Made by a program: the position numbers and the translations under genes
Shown here: positions 26,930-35,141 of the stretch, piece after piece
How positions within the stretch are numbered: the first letter of the stretch is position 1
How the letters are laid out: every line of letters starts with the position of its first letter
Assembly: GCF_008727875.1 (NCBI RefSeq)
Contig: NZ_VTWS01000008.1
Span: 124,001 to 188,000, forward strand
Reading direction: 5' to 3'
DNA length: 64,000 nt
Origin: Larkinella humicola
GTDB lineage: Bacteria > Bacteroidota > Bacteroidia > Cytophagales > Spirosomataceae
Notes under the pieces: generated by a model
What the model saw: the letters and a program-made list of their open reading frames with translations, nothing else
Database searches by the model: none
What the model was told of the DNA's origin: nothing

Positions 26930-27662
26930 ATCTTTTTCGATTCAACAACACCTGCTCCACTTCGTCCTTGTAATTTCGCCCGACGGGAATCTGATTACCG
27001 TTCACCACCAGCCGGTTCCGCTCGATCCGGGTGATTCTCGAAACGGCCACGATGAACGATTTGTGAACCCGCAGAAACCGGTTTTTCGGAAAAATGTCGT
27101 GCATGAATTTGATGGAGCCTTTCAGGACGATTTTGCCGGTGTTGGTGTAAATAATGGCGTAATCTTTCAAGCCTTGAATGTGGGTCACCTCGTCAAAGTT
27201 CAGCTTGATCCGCTGCACCCCGCTTTTCACAAAAACCGACCCCAGCGGGGCTTCCTGCGCGTTTTCTTCAATATTAGCGTTTTGGTCTTTCAGGGCCAAA
27301 AAGTCCCGGATCTTTTCCATGGCGAGCAAAAACCGGGGGTACGAAATGGGTTTCAACAGAAAATCAATGACACCCAGCTCAAAGCCTTCAAACGCATAGT
27401 CGCGGTAGGCCGTCGTAAAAACCGTGATGGGCGGGTGGGGCAAGGCCGCACCGGCGATCCGGTTCAGAAACTCGATGCCGTTCATTTCGGGCATTTCAAT
27501 ATCCAGAAACAGCACATCGGCTTCGTGGTTTTTACAGTACGCCAGCGCAGCCCGGGCCGTTTCGAAGGGGTGGATCGATCCAACGAAAGGCAACCGGCGA
27601 AGGTAATCTTCCAGAATGCCACGCGCCAGCGGCTCATCATCGATCACTATGCAGTTCAGCAT
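26928..27662 (-). CDS. LytTR-type response regulator
   Basis: Regulator of 244 residues with receiver acidic pair at 8-9, phospho-acceptor Asp54 (VLFLDIEMPEMNG), Lys in FLLKPISYPRFL, and C-terminal LytTR domain (VTHIQGLKDYAIIYTNTGKI, RFLRVHKSFIVAV). It is the last gene of the minus-strand series kinase, NlpE-like, NlpE-like, regulator. It stops inside the inverted repeat that faces the convergent heme protein gene. Confidence 0.93.
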   Translation of the reverse strand: MLNCIVIDDEPLARGILEDYLRRLPFVGSIHPFETARAALAYCKNHEADVLFLDIEMPEMNGIEFLNRIAGAALPHPPITVFTTAYRDYAFEGFELGVIDFLLKPISYPRFLLAMEKIRDFLALKDQNANIEENAQEAPLGSVFVKSGVQRIKLNFDEVTHIQGLKDYAIIYTNTGKIVLKGSIKFMHDIFPKNRFLRVHKSFIVAVSRITRIERNRLVVNGNQIPVGRNYKDEVEQVLLNRKR

Positions 27663-27675
27663 AAGATATTGCCAA

Positions 27676-28200
27676 TCAATTAACGATCCGGTTTAGGGTA
27701 TAGCTCAAATACGAATCCCCAACCCTGAAATTTCGTTCCTGATCCAGCACGAACAACACATGTTCATCGCCTTTCAACAGATAAACAGACACCTCCGGTT
27801 TATCCGAATCCAGTTGGTACACAACCGCTTCCGGGTCGGTTTTCGTGCCGTGCACCAGCGCCCATTTTCCCTCCCGAGCCGCCGACCGGTCTAAGGTTCC
27901 GCGGAGTTTGTAGGTGGTTGGCTGGCCGGTTTTCGGGTCTTGAAACAAGGTGAGACTCCATTTTACTTTCGTACATTCCGGGCCGACGGTCACCTTCCAG
28001 TCTTTCGCAATTTCGGCGCAGGGAAACCGCCCGTCAAACCGTCCGTATACCGCCGGTCCGCTGTCCACCGGGTTACGAACACTCGCTTTGGTCGGAACGT
28101 TGGTGGCCCGAGTTTCCTGAGCAATGACGCGGTTTGGCTGGCCTGCAAATCCAAGCAGAAACAACAATAACACTTTAACTTTCATACCTACAATGATCAT
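27676..28200 (-). CDS. NlpE-like secreted protein, copy 2
   Basis: Exported protein of 174 residues with a signal peptide (VKVLLLFLLGFAG, ending near VIAQ). The mature part resembles the NlpE N-terminal beta-barrel: RFPCAEIAKDW, a TYKLRGTL-like strand, EGKWAL, and a C-terminal FVLDQERNFRV followed by YTLNR. It is paralogous to the upstream gene 28197-28682, with which it shares an ATGA overlap. An alternative start is the ATG at 28185. NlpE senses envelope stress in Enterobacteria; here only one Cys pair is visible (PCAE and PECTK), so metal binding is uncertain. Confidence 0.72.
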   Translation of the reverse strand: MIIVGMKVKVLLLFLLGFAGQPNRVIAQETRATNVPTKASVRNPVDSGPAVYGRFDGRFPCAEIAKDWKVTVGPECTKVKWSLTLFQDPKTGQPTTYKLRGTLDRSAAREGKWALVHGTKTDPEAVVYQLDSDKPEVSVYLLKGDEHVLFVLDQERNFRVGDSYLSYTLNRIVN

Positions 28201-28682
28201 TTTCTGTTTAGTGTATAGCTCCAGCCCGCGTGTCCGATCATCAGATTCCCTTCCTGATCCAGCAAGTGAAGCAGCCTGTCATCCAGCTTTACCAGAGAAA
28301 TGGGGGCATCGGGTGCCGTTGGCGTCAACCGGTACAGGTCCCGGTTTTTGCGATCCTTTACCAGGCTCCATTGGCCCTCTTTCACGCCCCGTGTTCCGTT
28401 ATTCATCAGGGTCTGTGTCGAGGGCTTCGAAATGCCATATGCGTAGCTGAGTTTGTAAAACGTGGGTGCCTGATTGCGCGGATCCCGCTGGAGCGCCAGG
28501 TTCCATTGGATCATTTCACAGTCGGCCGTGGCCGGAATCGACAACCACATTCGGGGAATGCCGTCGCAGGGGGTGGTGGCGAAATAAACCGCCGGTTCCG
28601 GTGAAGTCGCCTGCATAAACCCGGCTGCCAGAACGATCAGAATGCTCTTTTTTAGCAGTTTCAAATGAAGCCGTGTTTTCAT
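28197..28682 (-). CDS. NlpE-like secreted protein, copy 1
   Basis: Exported protein of 161 residues starting at the ATG 28682 (MKTRLHLKLLKKS); the longer frame begins with TTG. After a signal peptide the mature chain has FATTPCDGIPRMWLSIPATADC, a beta-rich middle with FYKLSYAYG, then EGQWSLV, LLDQEGNLM and YTLNRK, matching copy 2 and the NlpE N-terminal pattern. The gene lies between the LytS-type kinase upstream and its NlpE-like paralogue and regulator downstream, so it may be a sensor or a target of that system. Confidence 0.72.
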   Translation of the reverse strand: MKTRLHLKLLKKSILIVLAAGFMQATSPEPAVYFATTPCDGIPRMWLSIPATADCEMIQWNLALQRDPRNQAPTFYKLSYAYGISKPSTQTLMNNGTRGVKEGQWSLVKDRKNRDLYRLTPTAPDAPISLVKLDDRLLHLLDQEGNLMIGHAGWSYTLNRK

Positions 28683-28704
28683 GGTTTTCAAGTTTTAATA
28701 GATT

Positions 28705-28737
28705 ACACCTGTAAGGTCTTGAAGACCTTGCAGGTGT
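28705..28737. repeat. Palindromic REP-like hairpin
   Basis: CACCTGTAAGGTCTT (28706-28720) and AAGACCTTGCAGGTG (28722-28736) form an almost loopless 15 bp palindrome with one G-U pair. It lies in the 62 bp gap between the LytS-type kinase stop and the first NlpE-like gene, and may adjust expression of the genes downstream of the kinase. Confidence 0.8.
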
Positions 28738-28744
28738 GGCCAGC

Positions 28745-29818
28745 TCAATTTATCGCAGAAAATACAATACGCAGTGACGCCTTGTAGCTCTCCGGTCGGT
28801 CTTCAGTCTGAAACGTATACCGACCGGGGTACAGCAGTTCCAGTCGTTTGCGAAGGTTGTCCAGACCAATACCGCCTTTTTCGGCTTTGGGACTGGCCGC
28901 CGGTTTGCTGTTCTCCACCGTAAATTGCACTTCGGACGGGTTGACGTACAGCGTGCTGTGTAACCGGGCGTTTGCAGCCTGTTTGCCCACACCGTGTTTG
29001 ATGGCATTCTCGACCAGGGGCAACAGCAACAGCGGGGCGATTTCCTGGCCGTTGGTGTTGCCGTCGATTTTCAGGCTGATGTCCGAATACTCGCGGTACC
29101 GGATGCGCTCCAGGTCGATGTAATTCTGCAAATAGCTAATTTCCTTTTCCAGCGGCACGTAGGCATTGTCGCTGTCATAAAGCATGTATTCCATCATTTC
29201 CGACAATTTCAGCACCATTTCCGGGGCCAGCTCGGATTTCTTGAGCGTCAGGGCGTACAGATTATTCAGGATATTGAACAGAAAATGGGGATTCACCTGC
29301 GACCGCAGAAAGTTGACTTCGGCCTGTAGTTTCTCGACCACGATCCGCTGCAACATCCGCTGCTGTTCATACCAGTCGATGCTCAGTTTCAGGGCCACCA
29401 TGAGACCCAGATACCAGAGTGTACTGAAAAAATTGTAGGAAAGCGTTTCGGCCCAGTTGCTGTTGCGCATCGGTCCGAGGACGTAGCCGTAGAGGTAATA
29501 GTCAAAAAGCCCCTGAAAAATCAGGTAGCCGAGGATGGAAAGCAGCACCATCGAAAAATACCGGGCATACCGTTTTTTCAGCAAATAGCGGGGCAGGAAA
29601 TAGTGCAGGTTCAGATACGCGATTCCAATCAGCATCCCGATGCGGACCACAACGCAAAGGGCAAAATACGACAGACTGGCTTTGTAGATCAGGTACCTTT
29701 TTTCGTAGAGAAAAAAACCGGTAATCAGGATCCAGTAGCCCGCATGAACCAGCGCATATTTGACCGGAACAGTTCGGTTGGAAAGCGGCAGTTTGATGGA
29801 TCGGTCCAGAAAGTCCAT
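28745..29818 (-). CDS. LytS-type sensor histidine kinase
   Basis: Membrane kinase of 357 residues with four predicted helices in residues 20-145 and no large sensor domain. The His_kinase domain has His178 in SQVNPHFLFNILNN; the ATPase domain has LVENAIKHGVGK and the G-box GGIGLDNLRKRL. The matching LytTR regulator is 1.1 kb downstream beyond two NlpE-like genes, all on the same strand. A 226 bp divergent region separates it from the dioxygenase-like gene and contains an imperfect inverted repeat around 29908-29970. Confidence 0.92.
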   Translation of the reverse strand: MDFLDRSIKLPLSNRTVPVKYALVHAGYWILITGFFLYEKRYLIYKASLSYFALCVVVRIGMLIGIAYLNLHYFLPRYLLKKRYARYFSMVLLSILGYLIFQGLFDYYLYGYVLGPMRNSNWAETLSYNFFSTLWYLGLMVALKLSIDWYEQQRMLQRIVVEKLQAEVNFLRSQVNPHFLFNILNNLYALTLKKSELAPEMVLKLSEMMEYMLYDSDNAYVPLEKEISYLQNYIDLERIRYREYSDISLKIDGNTNGQEIAPLLLLPLVENAIKHGVGKQAANARLHSTLYVNPSEVQFTVENSKPAASPKAEKGGIGLDNLRKRLELLYPGRYTFQTEDRPESYKASLRIVFSAIN

Positions 29819-30044
29819 GCTGAAAACGGGTCTTGACGTGAGACCGCCGGGTGGTAGTCGACTGTAAATGAATACAAAAGGCGAGTGGATTAAAAATTAT
29901 ATCGACCAACGACCCAAAAAGTAGAGGAAAGGATTGGGGCCTGCGGTTTATCTACTTTCCCGGTCGTTGCTCTACTAATTTTTAGAATGACGGATTTATC
30001 GGGTTGGTTTGTGTCAGAACCCGTTACCATTCCGCCAAACGACC

Positions 30045-30677
30045 ATGAAAAAGCATCCTTTTCCAGTATTCATCACCCTCCTTTTCAGCGTTCTGAACGC
30101 ATTCAGCCAAACGGCCAAAGTGGGCGGCCCCTGCGAAGGCTGCGAAGCGATTTTTGAAAATACCATCCCGGTCGAAAAACTGAAAAGCTTCATCCAACTC
30201 CCGGGTGTTACCTGGGACGGCAAAAAACCGTTGGGTATCAACGGGACCGTCTACAAAGCCGATGGAACCCCCGCAGCCGGTGTTATCCTGTACATCTACC
30301 ACACCGACGAAACCGGGCATTATACCGCCAAAGCCGATGCCAAAGGCTGGGAAAAACGCCACGGTTCCATCCGGGGCTGGATGCGAACCGACGGGAACGG
30401 TTTTTATAAATTCGGCACGCTCCGACCAGCTCCTTATCCCGGTCGCAACGAACCAGCCCACATCCACATTACCATCAAAGAACCAGGGCTTAATGAATAT
30501 TACATCGATGAGTTTCTGTTTGACGACGATCCGCTGCTGACGGCCGAAAAACGCCAAAAGCTCGAAAACCGGGGCGGCAGCGGTATAGTGAAACTGGTTG
30601 ATGTCGGCAACATGTACAAAGGCGAACGTAACATCTACCTCGGCAGGAACATTCCGAACTATCCGGTGACTCCCTAA
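30045..30677 (+). CDS. Intradiol ring-cleavage dioxygenase-like secreted protein
   Basis: Protein of 210 residues with signal peptide (MKKHPFPVFITLLFSVLNAFSQ), start at the ATG 30045. It has the fold of the protocatechuate 3,4-dioxygenase beta family: a beta-sandwich with NGTVYKADGTPAAGVILYIYHTD, RGWMRTDGNGFYKFGTLRPAPYPG and the HIHI motif. Tyr in PYPG and the two His in HIH are in place as iron ligands; the second Tyr ligand is likely in TGHYT. Most family members are cytosolic; the signal peptide indicates an exported form found in many Bacteroidota whose substrate is unknown. The gene stands alone. Confidence 0.85.
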   Translation: MKKHPFPVFITLLFSVLNAFSQTAKVGGPCEGCEAIFENTIPVEKLKSFIQLPGVTWDGKKPLGINGTVYKADGTPAAGVILYIYHTDETGHYTAKADAKGWEKRHGSIRGWMRTDGNGFYKFGTLRPAPYPGRNEPAHIHITIKEPGLNEYYIDEFLFDDDPLLTAEKRQKLENRGGSGIVKLVDVGNMYKGERNIYLGRNIPNYPVTP

Positions 30678-30703
30678 ATTCTGCCAAATGGACCTCCTTG
30701 TTT

Positions 30704-30745
30704 CCCGGCTATGGGCCGGGCGGGATAACGATTGCCCGGTTTTTT
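30704..30745 (+). terminator. Two overlapping hairpins, the second a terminator
   Basis: CCCGGC (30704-30709) can pair with GCCGGG (30715-30720). The shifted word CCGGGC (30716-30721) can instead pair with GCCCGG (30734-30739), followed by six T (30740-30745). The second hairpin is a good Rho-independent terminator and the two cannot form together. Confidence 0.75.
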
Positions 30746-30767
30746 CCCTCATCACACCCCTTTTCTC

Positions 30768-33146
30768 ATGAAATCACGGGTTCTCCTGCTACTTCTTGCC
30801 GTGATCGGTTCACTGCATTTGCAGGCACAAACCGCTGATCGTCGGGGCGTTCTAACCGGCTTTTTCCGGGATTCCACCACCGGAAAACCGGTATCACTGG
30901 CGACGGTTTCGCTGTTCCGGAAGAATCAGCGGGTCGATGGAACGCTGACGGACAGTCTGGGGTATTTTGAACTGAAAAACCTGGTCTATGGCACCTACCA
31001 TCTGGCGTTCAGTGCCGTGGGCTACCGGCCATTTCAAACGGCAAGCTGGGTAATCGACGCCCGGACACCGTCGCGGAATGCCGGGATTCTGACGGTAAGC
31101 CTGGATGTAAAAACCTTGCAAACAGTCACGGTACGCGGGCAAAAACCGCTGGTAGAAACGCGGGCGGATGGCATCACGTTTAATGTGGAAAGTTTACCGC
31201 CCATTGCCGGGAGTAGCGCTGCGGATATTTTGCAGAAGGTTCCGCTCCTGTCCGTCGATCCGGGCGGTTCGCTTTCGATGCGTGGCAGTTCACGAATCCG
31301 GGTCTTCATCGACGGAAAACCGTCCGAAATGTACGGCTCGTCGGTGGCCGATGCGCTGAAATCCCTGAGCGGAGAAAGTATTGTCAAGGTGGAGGTCATC
31401 ACCCATCCGTCCGCCCGCTACGAGGCCGAAGGAACCGACGGCGTTGTGAACATCATTACCCGCAAAAACCAGTCGAATGCCACCAATGGCAACCTGAGTG
31501 GCGTTTTGGGCAACCGAAGCGCAAACCTGATGGCTGATTTTCAGCACAAACGCGGCAAATGGCTCCTGAAAGCAGACGGTTTTCACCAGCTTTACCAGAA
31601 CCGGAATGGCGCGGTGCTGGAACGGGAAACCGGCGGATTCAGCCTCGTCCAGAAAAGCGAATCCCGGCAAACGGGTGACTATTTCTTCGGTGGGGCGAAT
31701 GTGCTTTACAGTCTGGACTCAAACAACACCCTCAACGTGGGGTACCGGCTCCGGTGGTCAGGCATCGAAACGCACACGGTTTCGGATCATTTTTACGCAG
31801 AAAACGGTGTGCTCATTCCCACCTTCCGGCGCAACCTCAACACCCCGATCGGGAATGAAGGCGGAACGCTCAATGTGGGGTATACCGGCACGTCAAAAGA
31901 TAAAAAGAAGGAGTTTTCATTTTTGGGCATCTTTTTCCGGTTTACAGGCACCAGCCGCTATGACCTGGAACAACCCGGCGTCGGCAGCCCCGATTACCGG
32001 GAGAATTTCGACAGTAAAACCGCCAACCGCGACCTGGCTCTCCAGGCGGATTATTCGCAAACGGTCAATGATCACCTGAAGTGGGAAACCGGAGGCAAAT
32101 TCACCCGGAAGAATCTCAATAGCGATAGTCAGTTCGGGATTTATAACATTGACAATCAATCCTATACCAACGACCCGGTTCGATCGAATGCGTTCTCCTA
32201 CCAGAGTTCCGTGTATGCCTTCTACACCAGTTTCCAGTTTAAAATTGAAAAATGGCAGCTTGTAGCCGGGATGCGTTACGAAAAAACCGATCTGACAGCC
32301 GCCTTCAAAGACACGGCGCTCCGGATTCCTTCGTTCGACAACCTGGTTCCCAACCTGTTGATCAGCCGAAACCTCAGCAAGGAAAGTACGTTGAAGCTGG
32401 GCTATACGCTCAAACTGGTGCGGCCCTATTTTTCCTACCTGAACCCAACCGTAAACAACAGCGATTCACTCACCATTCAATTTGGAAATCCCTACCTGCG
32501 TCCGGAAATTACCCGCCGGTATCAATTGAACTATTCCCGAAACACAGCCCGGTTATTCACGGATGTGGCCCTGTTTTACAACCACAACCGCAACAGCATT
32601 GAGGGCATCCGAACGGCCCGGCCCGACGGTGTTTTTGAAAATACCTGGCAGAACATCGGCCGGAATCGACGGCTGGGGCTGTCGACCAACCTGACCTGGA
32701 AACCGTCGCCGAAACTGTCGCTGGGGGCAACGCTCACGCTCCAGTATGTCTGGCTGGAAAGCCGGGTGCTGGCGCTATCCAATCGCGGCTTGACGCGGGA
32801 GCTGGTGGTAAACGGGACGTATAAATTTCCCAAAGGATTCAGCGTCTATGTCTACGGTTTTTTCGATGCGAACAACCTCCGGTTGCAGGGCTACCGGTCG
32901 GGCTGGACGTATTACAGTTTGACGGTCAGTAAAAAATCAGCCAATGAGCGGTTTAATCTGAGCCTGCGACTGGATACCATCCTGACACCGTTTACGTTTA
33001 TTCGGGAAGAGACAACAGCCGAATCCTTCCATCAGCTCCAGACTTACCGTTTGCAAAACCAGCACATCCGGCTCACGTTTTCATATAAACTGGGGAAAAA
33101 GGAGATTAAAAGTCCGCACATCCGGCAGGCAGAAAGCACCGATTGA
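30768..33146 (+). CDS. Outer-membrane beta-barrel receptor (OMP_b-brl_3 type)
   Basis: TonB-receptor-like outer-membrane protein of 792 residues. Start at the ATG 30768 (signal peptide MKSRVLLLLLAVIG, ending HLQAQ). Order: carboxypeptidase-like domain (about 25-115; GKPVSLATVSLFRKN), plug domain (about 125-225; ADILQKVPLLSVDPGG, RGSSRIRVFIDGKPSEM), and a barrel (PF14905-type). The SusD partner of classic SusC proteins is lacking. The ligand is unknown; relatives include siderophore and peptide receptors. Confidence 0.9.
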   Translation: MKSRVLLLLLAVIGSLHLQAQTADRRGVLTGFFRDSTTGKPVSLATVSLFRKNQRVDGTLTDSLGYFELKNLVYGTYHLAFSAVGYRPFQTASWVIDARTPSRNAGILTVSLDVKTLQTVTVRGQKPLVETRADGITFNVESLPPIAGSSAADILQKVPLLSVDPGGSLSMRGSSRIRVFIDGKPSEMYGSSVADALKSLSGESIVKVEVITHPSARYEAEGTDGVVNIITRKNQSNATNGNLSGVLGNRSANLMADFQHKRGKWLLKADGFHQLYQNRNGAVLERETGGFSLVQKSESRQTGDYFFGGANVLYSLDSNNTLNVGYRLRWSGIETHTVSDHFYAENGVLIPTFRRNLNTPIGNEGGTLNVGYTGTSKDKKKEFSFLGIFFRFTGTSRYDLEQPGVGSPDYRENFDSKTANRDLALQADYSQTVNDHLKWETGGKFTRKNLNSDSQFGIYNIDNQSYTNDPVRSNAFSYQSSVYAFYTSFQFKIEKWQLVAGMRYEKTDLTAAFKDTALRIPSFDNLVPNLLISRNLSKESTLKLGYTLKLVRPYFSYLNPTVNNSDSLTIQFGNPYLRPEITRRYQLNYSRNTARLFTDVALFYNHNRNSIEGIRTARPDGVFENTWQNIGRNRRLGLSTNLTWKPSPKLSLGATLTLQYVWLESRVLALSNRGLTRELVVNGTYKFPKGFSVYVYGFFDANNLRLQGYRSGWTYYSLTVSKKSANERFNLSLRLDTILTPFTFIREETTAESFHQLQTYRLQNQHIRLTFSYKLGKKEIKSPHIRQAESTD

Positions 33147-33150
33147 GACC

Positions 33151-33216
33151 CCCGGATTGCATCCGGGGTTATCCACAGGTAAGCCTGTTAGGCTTCGTCG
33201 GATGAACGTTTATCGT
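33151..33216. terminator. Cluster of three small hairpins between convergent genes
   Basis: CCCCGGAT/ATCCGGGG around 33152-33170, AAGCC/GGCTT at 33181-33195, and GAACG/CGTTC at 33204-33218 follow one another in the 70 bp between the receptor stop and the SGNH esterase stop. They probably end both transcripts. Confidence 0.7.
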
Positions 33217-35034
33217 TCAGCGACTGGCTTTCTTCGTTTTCAAAACCGGTTCCGGAGCTTTCAGCAAAGGCTGGAGTTTGGCCGCAAATTGCCGGTAGCC
33301 TTCCGCGTTGGGATGCAACCCGTCACTGAAAAGTGCTTCGTCAATTTTGCCGTCCGGTTTCAGGAAAACCAAACCGGGCTGGGCAAAGTGAATGTTGGCT
33401 TCCCCGGCCATCTGCGCCAGGTCTTCGTTGAGAACCGTGAGTCGTTTTTCCTCATTTCGGCGCGGCAAAATCCCGATCAGCAGAATGTCGGCCGTGGGTT
33501 GCCGTACTTTGATGGCCTGCACCAGAAACTTCAGTCCGGCGGTGATCTCCGCATCCGAGTTGTGCTGCAGGTTATTCGTTCCGATCATCAGCACCACCTG
33601 GGAGGCAGAATAGCCATCCAGTTCGCCGTGGTATACCCGCCAGAGCACATTTTCAATGCGATCCCAGCCATAGCCCATGTTCTGAACCCCCAGCGGTTCC
33701 AACCCGGTTTTCCAGGAATCGGCGCCAGCCGCACGGGGCGCAATGGGTTCACCACCCCAGTAGTGTGTGATGGAGTTCCCCAGATAAACGATTCGGGGCG
33801 GGTGGGTTTTCAGTCGGGCCAGAATTTCGTGGTGGCGGGTCTGCCAGTCGTAAATCCGGGAATCGCGGGATTGGGTGCGCGGTTTTGTGGTCGAAACCGT
33901 TCCGGACGGTTCGTTGAGAATACTGCGCAGACTCCGTTCGTAGGCTTCCGCGTATTGCTGCATGCCCAGATCAGACGGGTGTGTGCCGTCCACCATCGCG
34001 TCCGAATCCAGGTTGATTTGTGATTTGGGCAACAGATACAATTGCCCGAAGCCTTCCCCTTTCAACTGCGTGAAGGCCTTTCGCATCACCTCATTGACAT
34101 CCGTGTAATATTTCCGCCGGAGCGGACTGACGCCCCCGTCGGTGTAGCCCGCGTGTTCGACCAGTAAAATGGGCGTCGTCGGCTGTTTGCTCCGCAGGTT
34201 TTTAACGGCTTCCACAATGAGGGTATAGACGTCTTCCAGCTTGCGGTCGGCGTTGGCAACCAGGTTGGGCAGGCAATCCAGGACGTAGATTTTGGCCTCG
34301 ATCTGCGCCACCCGATCCACCACTTCTTTTTCCAGCCGACCGTTGCCGGAAAACGCCAGATTGATCAGGGGCCGGTCCATTTTGCGCCCCAAAATAGACG
34401 TCCAGGCCATACCAGCCCGCGAGGCACAACCACCCTGTGCAATGGAGGTTCCGTAAACGACGATGGGTTTATCGACCCGTACGGGCAGGGGCGTGAGCGT
34501 GACGCCTTTCGGAACCCCGATTTCGAGCCACTGAACGGAGTTGTAAAGCGGCAGATACAGGCGGTATTCGCGGCCTTTCTGGTGGTAGGCATCATTCGGT
34601 TCCAGGTTGGCAAACTGATACTGGATCGTGTCGCCAAACGCATATTTTCCGTTGCACCACAGCCAGTCGCCGTCGCTGTTACCGGCGTAGAGATCAACAC
34701 CACTGACGCCGGTTGCGGGCATGTGCGGCATGCTCTGTTTCCCGCTTACGACGTAGCGAACCGTGATCCGGTCGGTGCTGGCCCGGAAGCGGATCATCAG
34801 TCCGGCGGCATTGCGCGACAAATCCCAGACGGCTTTCCGAACACTTTTTTCGGCTTCAGCGGGCAACCGGTCGTAGGGACTCAGGATGTCTTTTCCACGC
34901 CAGGCTTGTCCTTCGATCACCGGAAAGTCGGATTGGGCGGGGTTCCACCAGACGTAGTCGACCGGCGTTTGGGCCAACACCGCAACGCCAGGCAGGGAAA
35001 CGAACAAGCAAACGAACAGAAGCCATTTTTTCAT
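33217..35034 (-). CDS. Two-domain SGNH/GDSL esterase
   Basis: Exported protein of 605 residues with signal peptide (MKKWLLFVCLFVSLPGVAVLAQ; ATG 35034). A beta-sandwich N-terminal part has the motif GVDLYAG of the GxDLY family that precedes Lipase_GDSL_3 domains. Two SGNH hydrolase domains follow: the first has block I near VYGTSIAQGGCASR, the second near YLGNSITHYWGGEP with GTNNL as block III and DGLHP as block V. It probably removes acyl groups from polysaccharides. It lies next to the polysaccharide-binding lipoprotein gene. Confidence 0.88.
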   Translation of the reverse strand: MKKWLLFVCLFVSLPGVAVLAQTPVDYVWWNPAQSDFPVIEGQAWRGKDILSPYDRLPAEAEKSVRKAVWDLSRNAAGLMIRFRASTDRITVRYVVSGKQSMPHMPATGVSGVDLYAGNSDGDWLWCNGKYAFGDTIQYQFANLEPNDAYHQKGREYRLYLPLYNSVQWLEIGVPKGVTLTPLPVRVDKPIVVYGTSIAQGGCASRAGMAWTSILGRKMDRPLINLAFSGNGRLEKEVVDRVAQIEAKIYVLDCLPNLVANADRKLEDVYTLIVEAVKNLRSKQPTTPILLVEHAGYTDGGVSPLRRKYYTDVNEVMRKAFTQLKGEGFGQLYLLPKSQINLDSDAMVDGTHPSDLGMQQYAEAYERSLRSILNEPSGTVSTTKPRTQSRDSRIYDWQTRHHEILARLKTHPPRIVYLGNSITHYWGGEPIAPRAAGADSWKTGLEPLGVQNMGYGWDRIENVLWRVYHGELDGYSASQVVLMIGTNNLQHNSDAEITAGLKFLVQAIKVRQPTADILLIGILPRRNEEKRLTVLNEDLAQMAGEANIHFAQPGLVFLKPDGKIDEALFSDGLHPNAEGYRQFAAKLQPLLKAPEPVLKTKKASR

Positions 35035-35141
35035 AAAGGGTCGGGGTGTGCACGAGGGCAACGGAAGGGTGAATTCTTCCAAAAATACGCAGGAAGTTGA
35101 CAAAATAAACACCCCGACCCCAGTTATGACGCAGTGACCGG

